Of a DNA stretch of 64,000 nucleotides, positions 34,801-45,280 are shown one piece after another; position 1 is the stretch's first letter; each line of letters begins with the position of its first letter. Made by a program: the position numbers and the translations under genes. The notes beneath the pieces were generated by a model that was given only the letters and a program-made list of their open reading frames with translations, was not told where the DNA came from and did not search any database. The stretch comes from Phoenix dactylifera (taxonomy: Eukaryota > Streptophyta > Magnoliopsida > Arecales > Arecaceae), in assembly GCF_009389715.1 (NCBI RefSeq), contig NC_052402.1, positions 20,716,956 to 20,780,955 of the forward strand, written 5' to 3'.

Positions 34801-35587
34801 TTTTCACATCAAAATTATCAAACACGCAAACCCAAATCTTTAAATCAAAATAATCATTTAGCTTCGGATCATTGTAAATGTGTTGGGCAAGAGTAGTTTT
34901 TCCGATCCCTCCGATACCGGCCACTGGCACAATAGAAATACTATCTTTCTTTTGTCTCTTTGAACAAACACGGATAGGATCATCACCGGATTCAGTTGCA
35001 TCTGGCGAATTTAACAGCAGTTTTATCACCTTTTCTTTTTCTTTTTCTCGCCCAAACACTTTGGGTTCAGTTAAGAATGAGCTTGTCTCTCGTCTCGCCG
35101 ATCTATGATATTTTTTTCCTTCATCATCTAAATCCAGGAGTCTGATGACTTTTTCCATATCATCAGCAATGCTATCTAACCTCCCCATAACCTCCCTCAC
35201 TTTAGCCACAGCATCACCGTCACGATTGAACACATTTCTGGCAAGTGTAGGAGAAGGAAATAAGAAGGTACCTCTCTGATTTTCTTGGCTTTCAACCTTT
35301 TGCTGCAGGACTTGGTATTCGAATTCGTCCAGTAAGTCTTCGGCATCGTAGGCAGCGTCTTTGAGTATTTGGAGGATTTGGGAAAGGTTGTTATCTTTGA
35401 TGCACTTCTTCTCCGCGATGCCAAGGATCCAGCGTGTCCGTGAAAGGGTAGCTTGCAGCCTCACGAGGTCATCCTGAAGCCCCGAGTGCCGCCCGAACTG
35501 CTGGATGGCATCGGAGATCACCAGGCCGGCCAAGTTGTCCAGTACAGCGGAAGCGATGGATCCTCCAACTGATCGCAGTGCCTCCAT
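31871..35587 (-). CDS. CC-NBS-LRR disease resistance protein, copy B (complete)
   Basis: Single-exon gene of 1238 codons. CC-type NLRs are cytosolic receptors that bind ATP/ADP through the NB-ARC domain and trigger immunity on effector sensing. Visible: Rx-type coiled coil 1-150 with AYDAEDLLDEFE at 79-90; P-loop GIGGIGKTT 224-232; RNBS-A IWVCVFDNFDV 251-261; kinase-2 LVLDDIW 301-307; GSKILVTTR 327-335; GSPLAAKTL 392-400; CVAYCSIFPKGY 449-460; the MHD position reads IHD at 512-514. LRRs run from about 560 to 1220, beginning LPESIGNLKHLRYLDIS. Length fits RGA/R13L1-like proteins. The ATG is the first in frame and is matched in NLR-A. The M-to-I change in MHD and F for S in RNBS-A differ from NLR-A; an altered MHD can affect nucleotide-dependent control, but the effect here is unknown. 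Confidence 0.97.
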   Translation of the reverse strand: MEALRSVGGSIASAVLDNLAGLVISDAIQQFGRHSGLQDDLVRLQATLSRTRWILGIAEKKCIKDNNLSQILQILKDAAYDAEDLLDEFEYQVLQQKVESQENQRGTFLFPSPTLARNVFNRDGDAVAKVREVMGRLDSIADDMEKVIRLLDLDDEGKKYHRSARRETSSFLTEPKVFGREKEKEKVIKLLLNSPDATESGDDPIRVCSKRQKKDSISIVPVAGIGGIGKTTLAQHIYNDPKLNDYFDLKIWVCVFDNFDVKRLTKEIIESVTRGRLSDHQNLNCLQEILKEKIMSKRFLLVLDDIWNDDRNEWDRLCAPLRSGLQGSKILVTTRSQKVAKMMGTMEAVFLEGLPNDAYWEFFSRLAFGSQNPKEHLELEAIGRKIADRLKGSPLAAKTLGGLLNLDLDERHWRTIMNSEIWELKQCEDGIMPVLQLSYQYLPGYLKQCVAYCSIFPKGYFYRKDELVQVWMAQGFIVPQGNVRIEEVGSEYFDDLLGRSFFQHKWNDAYGIHDLIHDLVQSVSVGEYLRIEDGKWQKIPSRLRHLSINTLNLELSNFANCKNLRTLVFKNLYDTNFWSVLDCLFTASTKIRVLKFRNCRIKELPESIGNLKHLRYLDISFTIIRRLPESLCNLYNLQVLNISGCPIENFPTRMANLVKLRQLKIDEETKCELADIRKLTSLQELSVFEVVKQRGHKIEELKDMIQLRGRICIKNLESIESEEEASQAKLNNKQYLDELALIWNIDRGTSLGNADEVLEGLKPHSNLRRLEIRNYGGVRFPSWLEPQSLKYLKAICLENIQSCGQLPSLGQLPSLEILRIKNMHAVKQVGHEFYGSPEVQGFLLLKELEILDMLAWEEWFSAEGIQVFPRLLKLHIRNCPKLRGLPCHPPSLKELSLENVGINMLPESWDADHGFSDGSSMTQCSSSSSKTSSISLMLIYQCPNLVNLEQWLLSHHLPAIRVLSIFDCQKVVRLPMERFKDFLSLENLRIEDCPLLPSPVQLILPSSLKQLTLDSCGHLDGPLPGCLHNLTFLTWLELVRCPHITSLPGEVLGHMIALTVLNIRDCGELRSLGDLRALRSLKFLDIVRCPRLTVLANEEEQGEGPARLRFLHIDNTVLVKVLFSTITQPSLEMLEIIDSTERILFAGEEQKLWLQGLKSLRYLRLVNCNNLESLPTELHSLSTLRQLQIKNCPEIRSLPEKGLPSSLQVLNFHRCHPVLTEQLRRHREMMKKSHNVIS

Positions 35588-35616
35588 ATCGATCGGTGGA
35601 CAAGAGCACCTCCTAC

Positions 35617-35677
<61 letters not shown>

Positions 35678-36345
35678 TTGGTGTGCTTGGCCTCAATTAT
35701 TGGGAAGTTGATGGCTGGTGTGCTTCGCCTCAATTATTGAGAAGTTAGTGGAGAGCTTCCGGTAGGTTTGACAATGGGTAGATCCCTTTTGACGATTTGT
35801 GCATTTTTTTGGTCCTGTTGTCCTACTTGTTTGTAGTTTATTTCGATGACAGAATAATCTCTATTTTAGAAAGACAGGACATCAGATAATGTTCAACAGG
35901 ACCAATCAACTTTTTTTCTCCCTCTTATTGTCATCCACTCATTCAGCCGAAGTAAAATAGATTAAGCAAGGAAGTGACTAGTTTAATCAATCGTACAGGT
36001 TGTCTATATAGGATGTTAAAAAAAATCCATGACAATGTGGCGGGCATCAAGCTGAAGTAGTCAAAAATAAATATCTTATACAGAGAAGATGACCTGTAGG
36101 AGGGATCTGCCAATGAAGAGCCTCCGGTTCAATACAGAGAAGATGACCTGTAGGAGGCAGCATACGCATACATAGAATTTGATTTTAACAAGGTTATAGA
36201 GAAGCTGCAAATGAAATCTGAGTCAGCTTATGATTATGTGGCTGACACAAGGAGACTTGAGCAAGATACACATTCAGCCTAAGGAGCAAAGTAGATCTAT
36301 TAGTGAACAACCTATGAGAGTATTTTAATTCTTGTATATTGGAGG
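35588..36345. promoter_or_regulatory. NLR-B 5' leader and upstream region with (GA)n
   Basis: Contains a pure GA run at about 35621-35673, immediately upstream of the start codon (CT in the transcript). It is homologous to 2125-2687 upstream of NLR-A but has about 120 bp extra after the GA tract and a duplicated 'CAGAGAAGATGACCTGTAGGAGG' near 36080-36150. Homology ends at 36345. Promoter role is inferred from position. Confidence 0.5.
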
Positions 36346-36397
36346 CAAGGGAAAAGCCAATCCTCACAATGGTAAAGTAGATTAAAAACGTCCTCAT

Positions 36398-36960
36398 GCA
36401 GAGGTTTCAAATGAAAAGAGATGGGAGTAAGAACATTTAATGGAAAATCACTCCAAGTGCACAGAAGAGGCTTGAAGAGGAGAAAACAGCCTAAATTATA
36501 TGTTTGCCTACATATACTGAAAATTTGGTGTCCCAAGTGAGTTGTGGCAATAGGTTTTTTTTTTGCGTCGACTTAAACTATTGGTCTTGTGGTTGCTACA
36601 TGTGGGAACTCACTGGAATCCGTTGTAAGCATGCAATTGCTGCAATATATGCATCAAAGCAGCAGCCTGAGAATTAAGATGTACATCAGCTATTATTATA
36701 GGAAGGAGGACTATATAAAGGCTTATGAGCCTATGATATATCCTGTTCGTAGTGAGGAATAATAGGTGAAAACAAATTTTGAACCTCTTGATCGTCCTGC
36801 AGTAAAGAAGCAACCTGGAAGGCCTAAAAAGGGTAGAAAGAGAGGTCCGAGAGAGCCTAAAAAATAGGCTGGGGTTAGACTGAGGTATCATTCTATGAGG
36901 TGCTCAAACCGTATGCAGTCTAGGCAAAACTATAAGACCTAAAAGAAGCGAAGAAGACTT
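36398..36960 (+). pseudogene. Mutator-like (MULE) transposase remnant with SWIM zinc finger
   Basis: One plus-strand frame reads LMQRFQMKRDGSKN, stop, KITPSAQKRLEEEKTA, then LNYWSCGCYMWELTGIRCKH and AIAAIYASKQQPEN, stop. The CxC...CxH pattern (SCGC at 36584-36595, CKH at 36624-36632) is the SWIM finger of MuDR/FAR1-type transposases. Further on, QPGRPKKGRKR (about 36810-36842) is the usual basic C-terminal motif. At least three stops make it a pseudogene. It lies in the unit B-specific stretch 36346-37873, where unit A has CAP-H2 exons 1-2 and repeats. Confidence 0.85.
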
Positions 36961-37873
36961 GACCTAAAAAATTGGAAGAGCAAGAAGAGAGAAGACAGGG
37001 ATGTAGATGTATGTCAGAGGTTATGTTCTTTATTTGTGATTTATAAGATGCTTATTTGTTATGTATCCTGTTATTTATTTGTTATTTATGCAAGTGTGTC
37101 ATGTGGCAGGTTATAGGTGGAAGTACTAACAATTCTGGTCCCATGTATGTTGAAAATAGTAGTTGGTTTGGCATTGTGTATCAGGTGGGACCTAAACATT
37201 ATGTATCAGCTTGTTAATTATTAAACTATCACAAACAAGCTTTCACTTTGTTTTGTAGGAACTTGAGATAGAAAGGAGATCCAAGCTTAGTGTTGGAAGA
37301 GGCGGTCACATGAGAAATAGTATTGCACCAAGTCAGCACCAGGGGGTCACCCAGACATCCTATCAAGTCAAGACAACACTGTACCAACTCAAGACTTCAC
37401 TGCACATGGTTCTGAAAGAAGACAGTGATTGTTACTGTTGAGAGTTTGCTAGGGGTTCTGAACATGGTCTAAGAGATTGCTAGGGATTCTAAATATCTTT
37501 TGAATGCAAATGAGTTCTGAACATGGTTCTGATTGTGATTGAGAGGTTCTGAAAGTTCTGAACATAATCTAAATGTCTTGTGAATGTGAATTTTATCATT
37601 TCCATATATGGATCTGAACATAATGTTATTCCTTCTAATGTCTTGTGAATAGATTCCTTGAATGATTAGTGTCGTGTATAGATCTGAATATTTCTTTGTC
37701 TATTGAACAATTCAATGCATATTGGTTCAAAGAAAGCAGAAATGAGTTTGTTCATGTGTGGATACAGTGTGTCATATGACTGTAAATATGATACACAATG
37801 TAATAGGCTTCACTTTATTTTGTGATAAACAAAGAAAATTGTGCATTGAATTGATTGTATTGGAACTGTATTT
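36961..37873. other. Unit B-specific sequence after the MULE remnant
   Basis: No ORF of note. It includes repeated 'GGTTCTGAACATGGTTCTGA'-like motifs (37400-37620). It may be further MULE sequence, since the element's ends were not found. It stops at the MITE fragment, where homology with unit A resumes. Confidence 0.4.
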
Positions 37874-38005
37874 TGAATGTTCCACTTTTCAATAATCAAC
37901 CAAATATGCAAAAACCACTTTCTCAGGCATCATATACCTAGGCATTAGCTTTCTAGAAAAAATATTCCAGTGAGAAAATTTTTTTTCCGCGAAACAAACG
38001 GGTCC
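37874..38005 (+). mobile_element. Tourist-like MITE, 3' fragment (copy 2 homologue)
   Basis: Matches the last 130 bp of MITE copy 2 (17585-17717), ending GAAACAAACGGGTCC, with the same downstream sequence GGCCATATAGGCTTCCCG. The 5' part is absent, so the rearrangement that distinguishes units A and B broke inside the MITE. Confidence 0.85.
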
Positions 38006-39973
38006 GTAAAGGCCATATAGGCTTCCCGATTGGCATTAGGAGATTGCATCGATGGGCCTATGATCATGCATCATATTATTCTAATTTAGGGAAATTAGGT
38101 GACTGTACCGGGATATATTAAAGGTTATGGAGATTTAGATGGTGTACTAGTTGTTAAGATAAAAATAAGCACAGCGAGATGGATTAAATGTATTCATGGG
38201 GAAAACTGAATTCATACATGGTGAATGCCTGCTGTTAGCAGTTTGCATCTCACTGTAACTATTTGATTCACCCGTGTTACTACTTTTTTGGGTTATAAAA
38301 TGGAGGACTATTGAAACATCATTATAGCCTATAACATGCTTTCGATTTTCTGTTTGAGTTGCTTAGCAATTAATGAAAGTAGAAGGATGGGAGCATGTAT
38401 AGAGATGATTGACTGACTGGGAATTGAACACTTTTTTTGCAAATTGATTTAGTCCCATCAAATACTGTGAGAGCATTGATATATATTGTTTAGTTTTGTT
38501 ATTTTGCTTAATATCTTCAATTTACATAAATTTTATCTTGTTACTATTCACCATTCCTGTGTAAGTTAGTTCTTTTTGCTATTGTTCTTATTATGAATAA
38601 AAAGGAAAAATGATTAACTTTTTGGCCCTTTATAAATTCCAGCTTGAATTGGTAGTTACTATTACAGAAGTAAATGTGGTTGGACCTTTCTGTTTTCCTT
38701 TATGTTAGTGAAAAAATTGTAGACAGATCATTGCTTGGACTAGTCTTTTGTAGGTCCTTTGACATTATAATTTGACTCCAAGAAGTGGCCCAGTGATACA
38801 TGCTGTTTTGTTTTAAGTCCTTGGTAGGTACTGGATTGCACATGCATTCACTGTCTTTATGCTGCAGTACAAATACCATTAACCTAGTGATGTTAATTTT
38901 ATGCAGTTTAGGCAGTGTCTTATCCGAGCAGGCAAAGCTCTATTTTAGCTGGTCCACGAATATTTCTATGTGGGTGCCTTATCTGCTGTTTGTGTTGCCC
39001 CCACCAAACCATCTTATTCATTTATCTAAGGTATCACATACACCTTTGCTGCTGGGGCTAAAATGATGCCATATACAAGTGTGCACCTGCATAGAAGTTT
39101 CTGCGAAGACAATCTAGACCTGACATTTTCCCTGTGCTTTCTATTCCCCCCAGCTTGATGTGTCAATTTGGAGATGTTAGGAATCATACACAGATTGGCA
39201 TTTATACGGAAATTTCAACGAAGATAAATTAGACTAAGATCTATTCCTTGAATTCTATATCCGACAACTTGATATGTTAATTAGAACTTGCTGGAACTTG
39301 TCCTGCAAGTTTTTAGATTATAGTATATCATCTGGACTTCTTTTTTTTTTCGCTGATGAGCTTGTACATAGGTCCTTTGTTCAAGCTGTTTTATGCTCAC
39401 TCAGTGTGACATATTGCGTGCTGTTTTGCTGACAGGTCTGCAGCATTTATTTGCTTTGCAATTTGGCCAGGATGAAGAAGTCAAATGAATTATGACTGTT
39501 GTTATGACGAAAAAGCTATTCTATAACAATCTAAATTCTCATGTTCTCCTAAGACATTTGATCCATGTTTTCACCTTAGTTTCCTGTCTTATCAGTAAAG
39601 GTATTTGCAAAAAGCTCCCAGCTGGATAATAATTTCATCAAGTAAGACTTCCATATTTTAGAGTCCAAGGTGTTATTTGCATAGTATCCCATAAACTTAG
39701 TCTCACATAATCACATTCTAGCCTTCCAGTTACAACTTCCATCGTGGGTTTTTTATAAAATCCTTTGATAAGAGTAAGTTATGAATGAATGCACCCTCCT
39801 TTCACGGTGTAGTGTTTAACAAAGGTTAAAAAAGTATTGCGCATAGCTTAACATGTGTCTATGGGTCAACATCGGAACCAAGCACCAATTGAGCCCTAAG
39901 TTACTTTGCCTACAAGTTACTTGAGCCCTAAGTTTTCTTAAAATATATTTGATTAGTTGGTTAACAAAGTCGG

Positions 39974-40016
<43 letters not shown>

Positions 40017-41826
40017 TTAGGTAAGCTAAAAGATAGCCTTCAATCATGTATTGTATGTGAGTTTGTTGTTAAAAAAGAAAGTTGTTTCTTTCCTCATCCC
40101 TCCCTCAACTCCCTTTCTAGTTTCTTCACTACTGTCGTCTCTCTATTTTATTGATTTCTCTCACCCCCAGGCCTGTCTATGCATAAGCAGGCCACCCCCA
40201 ACTAGTCTAGTGTCATTTGGTTTCTGTTTTCTTTTTTATTTTTGGATGTTAAGAAATTTTCTTGCATATTTGTTATTGTAAAAGGAGGAAGATTTGTCGA
40301 CATTAATGTTTCATGTTTTTTTTTAACATCATTTTCAAAATTTTTGAGATGTTTAGTTAAAGAGAAGATGATGATTATCAGCTACTACCACTGCTTGTTT
40401 GTCACTTTTTCTTGAAGTTTGTTGTTTTGGAGCATGGTACGCCGTATCGGTCTGAACCGTACCGTACGGTACCATACCATATCAGGTGGTACAGAACGTA
40501 CCGTGCTAGTTCAATATCGGTCTATGATACGGGAGGTGTACCGTGCCGATATAGTGATAGCATGGCATCGGTATGGGTCCTATGTCGAGACGACATACGT
40601 TGATTACTAGTGCTTATTGGTCAATATCAGTTGTACCATATTGTACCTGTAAGGGATCACTACCCATACATTCCATGATGATGTACAGATATATGATACA
40701 TCATCTCATTTTTGCTGGGTCCGTGCCAAGCGGCATACTATGTTTAGGTACATATTTTTACCAATATAGATAGGTATTGGAAATGGTACTTGGCATACCA
40801 TTTTTAAGTGGGTACCTTTACCAATATAGGTATTGGTAATGGTACTTCAACCCTCAAGTTATCCAAATTACTTATACTAAAAATGATTTATTCTTTTATT
40901 CCTCATTGCTTCATACAATTAATGATAAAAATTAAAATCTAGATCCGTAACCTTTTTGTCATATGTTTATGTTATGTCTCGAAACCCAGTGTTGTCTCTT
41001 CGCTGGCCTTTCTGCCACAGATGTATTGTACTTGCTAAATTCTCATAACCATAAATCAAAACACATTAGACAGTGTTGAGTTTGGTCAGTGCAAGATTCA
41101 CACTGAGGGCAGAGATATCAACTAATATTATCTTATTTCCCTCTTGTATCTGCCAATTGATGCATTATGTTATTAACTTCTGCTTTAGTTTTGTATCAAA
41201 CAGTAAATTTTTCACAATATATAACTTCAGCATCCATGAATTGCTGTTTAAGGCTTTCAATTTCTCAGTAGTAATTGATGGCACGAATATCATTTTTTCC
41301 TGTCCCTCATATCATTAGGAGTGTGAGTTGGCCCAGCTTAAAGTCTACTCTTTTTTGTTTTTTGTTCTTTTTGTGCAAACTTTGGGCTGAACATTCGATC
41401 CGGCTATCCCAAAACCCAGATATGCTCGGCTAAGCCTGCTGTGGCCAGAACTTGGTTGTGGGTCTATCTTTTATGGACTAAATCACATATCCATCAAGAA
41501 GCTGGTCGTCATGCTTACAATGTCTTAGATTATATGACTTCAACATATTAAAAATTGTAACTAGCTACATTATAAAAGCGTGATCATGTAACTTATGCTA
41601 TTTGTAATTGTATCCTTAACCTGCAATGCATATTAACAACTCTCTTTTTGATTCTGTTGGTCCTATTCTTTATTATCCTCATTTATTGGTTGAATCTGCC
41701 TCAATGACGGTCTGATGTAATCTTTAGGTTCCAGAAGTTATTTTGTTTTAAGAAGCTATCTTTCTTGATTGTTCTCTTGCATGGTGATATTATTATATAA
41801 TATATATCAGAAGTTTTTGTTAACAG
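38006..41826. other. Unit B intron-derived sequence upstream of CAP-H2 exon 3
   Basis: Corresponds to unit A 17718-23219 without the LINE tail, without about 470 bp, and with one GGTACC repeat instead of two. It contains a (TA) run at 39974-40011 and a GGTACC repeat at 40432-40610. No exon was found. Short ORFs are the same in both units and look intronic. Confidence 0.6.
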
Positions 41827-41930
41827 GCAAGATCAACAGGAAAAAATTTCCATTCAGGCTGATGGAAGTGAATCTGGTGCAGGTGTCAATGAAGAGCATG
41901 AAACACTTTTGGGGTTAGATGATGTGCCTG
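41827..41930 (+). pseudogene. CAP-H2: CAP-H2 copy B exon 3
   Basis: Same 104-bp length and borders as copy A exon 3 (acceptor TTAACAG; donor CCTG|GTAATG, better than A's CCTA|GTAATG). Reads QDQQEKISIQADGSESGAGV then LLGLDDVP; the tryptophan of FWGLDDVP in copy A is lost. Confidence 0.8.
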
Positions 41931-42639
41931 GTAATGAAATTTTGTTATCTGGAACTTTCTATTCTAAGCATGGTCTATCAAACTTAGCAACTGATTGATT
42001 TATACAAGCAGTTGAAGCAAATAATTGTTTGGATGGTGGGCTCTATCACGCCCCGAACCCAGCATTCGGGTCCGGTACGTGACCGGCCGCATGAGCCCTA
42101 GGGCAGTGCCCTAAAGATCATGCAAGGCCTAAGATAAACAAAAAAAATCCAATAAATCCACAACTAATTAATTAATTCAAATTGAGAAATCCAACATGTC
42201 CAAATAATCAATCTGGTTCAATTACAAGATCTTCGAATGTTCATCAACATTAAAGAAAGATACACTAATTAACTAGCTAATGACTTTGATACTCGCGCTC
42301 CGCACCCAACCCATCCATGTTTATGCATCCTGCAACTCTGATAAAAAAAAGAAGAGGGGGTGAGCCTTACAGCCCAGTAAGAATTCCTACACATCCATAC
42401 CAACACAATAATAATATGAATTTTGAAAACCACGACAAATCAATGCACATATCATAAAATCATATACCGGCTATCAAAAGCTCGAATAATCAGTATAAAT
42501 ATGCAAGTCAAATGTCAACAAAAATCCAGCCACTCAAGTGTGATACGTCATACGATTCTCAAAATCTTCAATTAATGTTTTCAATGCTTTTTCTTTCCAT
42601 TCTCTATTAACTTGATCCGGATCAATTATCTTTCCGACT

Positions 42640-42836
42640 TTGGGCTACATCCCAGTTACGTTTCTGGCCCATGATGGGGCAATCGATAGTATCACATTTC
42701 CAGCCTGTGACGGGGCAATCGATAGTATCACATTTCCAGCCTGTGATGGGGCAATCGTTAGTATCACATTTCCAGCCTGTGATGGGGCAATCGATAGTAT
42801 CACATTTCCAGCCGTGATGGGGCAATCAATAATAAT
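42640..42836. repeat. 36-bp minisatellite (about five units) in the outer LTR
   Basis: The unit GGGGCAATCGATAGTATCAC... recurs at 42676, 42712, 42748, 42784 and 42819 (the last is one base short). A lone diverged unit is near 42930-42962. Because the period is a multiple of three, both strands show repetitive ORFs that are not genes. Confidence 0.92.
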
Positions 42837-43888
42837 GAGATAAGCCTAAAATTTCTGTTCATTTAATTAATTCGCAAACACACATCAATCCCTTTTTTCC
42901 ACTTTATTTCCGACCTAGATTGACCATGGTCACGTTTCCGGCCTGTGACAGGGCAATCACTATAACATGGTTAGTCCATACCACCACATCCATAAATTCA
43001 ATTATGCAAGTATAAGTTATACACATACATGCATCCATCATACTACCAATCATAAGCCAACACGATCAAAATATAATTAAATATAAAACTATTTTGCTTT
43101 GTCTGGATCATGGCATATCAAACATATATAGTGCAAAAATATTTATATCATGTAGGATTGGCGTATAAAGATTCTTACCCTTTGTTGAAAAACTCAGACA
43201 AACTATTCACCCACCCTCCCGGCGATCTATGAACCGGAATGCGCAGGACTCTGCTCAGTGTCCTCTCGTCCAATAAATTGTTTCCCTACAGAACCAAGTC
43301 AATATTAAAAAAAATTACTCAAGATATATGACAATCCAAGACCCCTGTTTGATCCTCTAAAGGATCCTCTAAAATCTAGCATCTTAGGACTACCTAAGGT
43401 CCTAAAAAATAATGACCTCTCCATATCTAAGTTTAGAGAGAGGGAACATAGCAATAAGAGAGAGACTAGAAAGAGGGGATAAAATAACAGGGAAGAGAGA
43501 GCGTTGGTTCTCTCTCTCTCTCCCTCTCTTCCTTCCTTCTTCCTAATGGGAAGGGGGAGAGTGCTTGGCAGCAGGTGGCCATAGCCGGCGACACCCCATG
43601 GTCGTCGGTCCATGGCGGTGCCGGCGGTGTGCCACGGCCGGCGACGGCCGGCCGGAACAGAAGAGGAAAAGCAAACCAAAACAGGGGAGTTCGGTTCACA
43701 TCGATCCAGCGGCTTGCCGGCCGGATTCCCAAGAAAAACAGTGGCCTAAAGACGAAGAGAAGGAGGAGGGGGACCTTACCTAACCTCCGGCGAACTCCTC
43801 CGGCCGGCCCGACGGCGAACAATCCAAGCTTCTCACGGATCTCTCTCTCTCTCTCTCTCTCTCTTTGAAAGAGCTCTCGATTGATGCC

Positions 43889-44749
43889 TGTTGCTGGAAA
43901 TTGGACCCGGGGGCGGCCGTCGGCTGAGGAGGAGGAGCTCCGGAAGGGCTTGGCGAACGACGGCGATCCGGCGATGTGCGGCATCCTCCGGGGGACCTGC
44001 AAGAAGCCGGTGGCCGGACTTTTCCGGCGCCGGCCCTCCGATGCTTAAGTCAGAGGGGGCAAGTGTATGAGCGGAGGTAGAAATTAATAGTCAGAATCTC
44101 AATCTCCCGCCCCCTCCTAAAATGGAGAAATTTCCCTTTTATAGAGGGGGCTGGGTTACCTGTGATGTGACGGGGCAAACGGTCTGTCGTACAATTGGGC
44201 ATGCAGTAGAAATTAATGCTCGATTGTGTGAATCAATGTTGTTACTATTGGAGATTAGGCCAAAGCTCTTGAGTCGTCGTGGAGTCGTGCCATCATTCAT
44301 AATCAAGCAGGTTTGCCATAAGAGGCTTGATGTCCGTAGGCAACGGGAGCCATACGCTTTAATTGTTGAGTAGGCTGAGGGCCTGCAAGTGCCATGCGCT
44401 TTGATGGTTGAGTGAACAGGATACCTGCAAGACCCATACACATTAATTATTGACGAAAGCAACACGTAGTCTTTCGGTCGCGCTGCGGGGGAATGTGACC
44501 TCAGCGGGCAAGTTGGGCGTTTTTGGGTTGGTAGAGCTGTTCGGGTGCTTCCAGGTCGAAGGGGGTCTGCTCGACCGTCTACAGTCGGAGGGGATCTGCT
44601 CGGTCGGCCCCCGCTCGGAGGGGATCTGCTCGACCGGCCCCTGCTCGGCGGGTCTGCTTGGTCGGCCTCCGCTCGGAGGGGACCTGCTCGACCAGCCCCT
44701 GCTCGGCGGGTCTGCTCGGGCAAGCATGCGACATGTTTTTCCCCCAACA
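43889..44749 (-). repeat. Tat element 3' LTR (left)
   Basis: 861 bp, TGTTGCTGG...CCCAACA on the plus strand. It is longer than its partner by about one repeat of a GGTCGGCC-CCGCTCGGAGGGG-type unit (44600-44720). Adjacent to it, read on the minus strand, CGGTGGGTAG (about 44759-44750) is the likely polypurine tract. Confidence 0.9.
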
Positions 44750-45280
44750 CTACCCACCGACTTCCGAGCTCGAGCTGCTCGCAGATTCGAGTGCGGAAAG
44801 TAGTTTTGGTTGCGTTAATGTGGATTAGGGGGATTTTGAATTATCGCGCGTTTTAAGGCGCCTTTAATGGGCAGCGTCTCCTTTTTCGGAAACGTTTCAT
44901 CAGAGGAGTACCCTTTCGTTTTCCAAAGCGTCCTCGCATCGTGGGCTCATGATGAGACCACACGATCCGACGAGGCGCTTCCATATTCGAAGCGTCAGCC
45001 CGAATAGAATGCAGCGCATTAATTCTCGGGGTTGACACATGTCATGATCTGTGCGGGGAGCAGCGCTCCGCTTCGCAGATCTGGGCCGTCAGAGGGGTCT
45101 ATATATAAATCCCTTCTTGGTCGTCTCTGATTTCTCTCATTGTCTTCATCCTCTTCCTATCTCCTTTCCAGTCCGAAGCAGCCGATCTTCCATTACTTCC
45201 GGCGAACTCCCACAGGTGTCCCCCCTTTTTATTGCTCGGAACCCTTCTTTTCTCCCCTCTTCTTCTTTCTTTTTGCTAAT

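Noticed and set aside
33432-35108. Plus-strand ORFs of 60-120 codons across NLR-B
   Set aside because: Antisense shadows of the NLR coding frame.
42640-42836. CRISPR-like array
   Set aside because: Repeats are directly adjacent with no unique spacers, and this is plant nuclear DNA.
42622-42843. Two 67-codon ORFs with a 12-residue repeat
   Set aside because: A consequence of the 36-bp minisatellite inside a non-coding LTR.
43305-44002. ORFs of 124-178 codons on the minus strand
   Set aside because: They lie across the outer LTR and the Tat LTR start and include CT-repeat translation; no domain.
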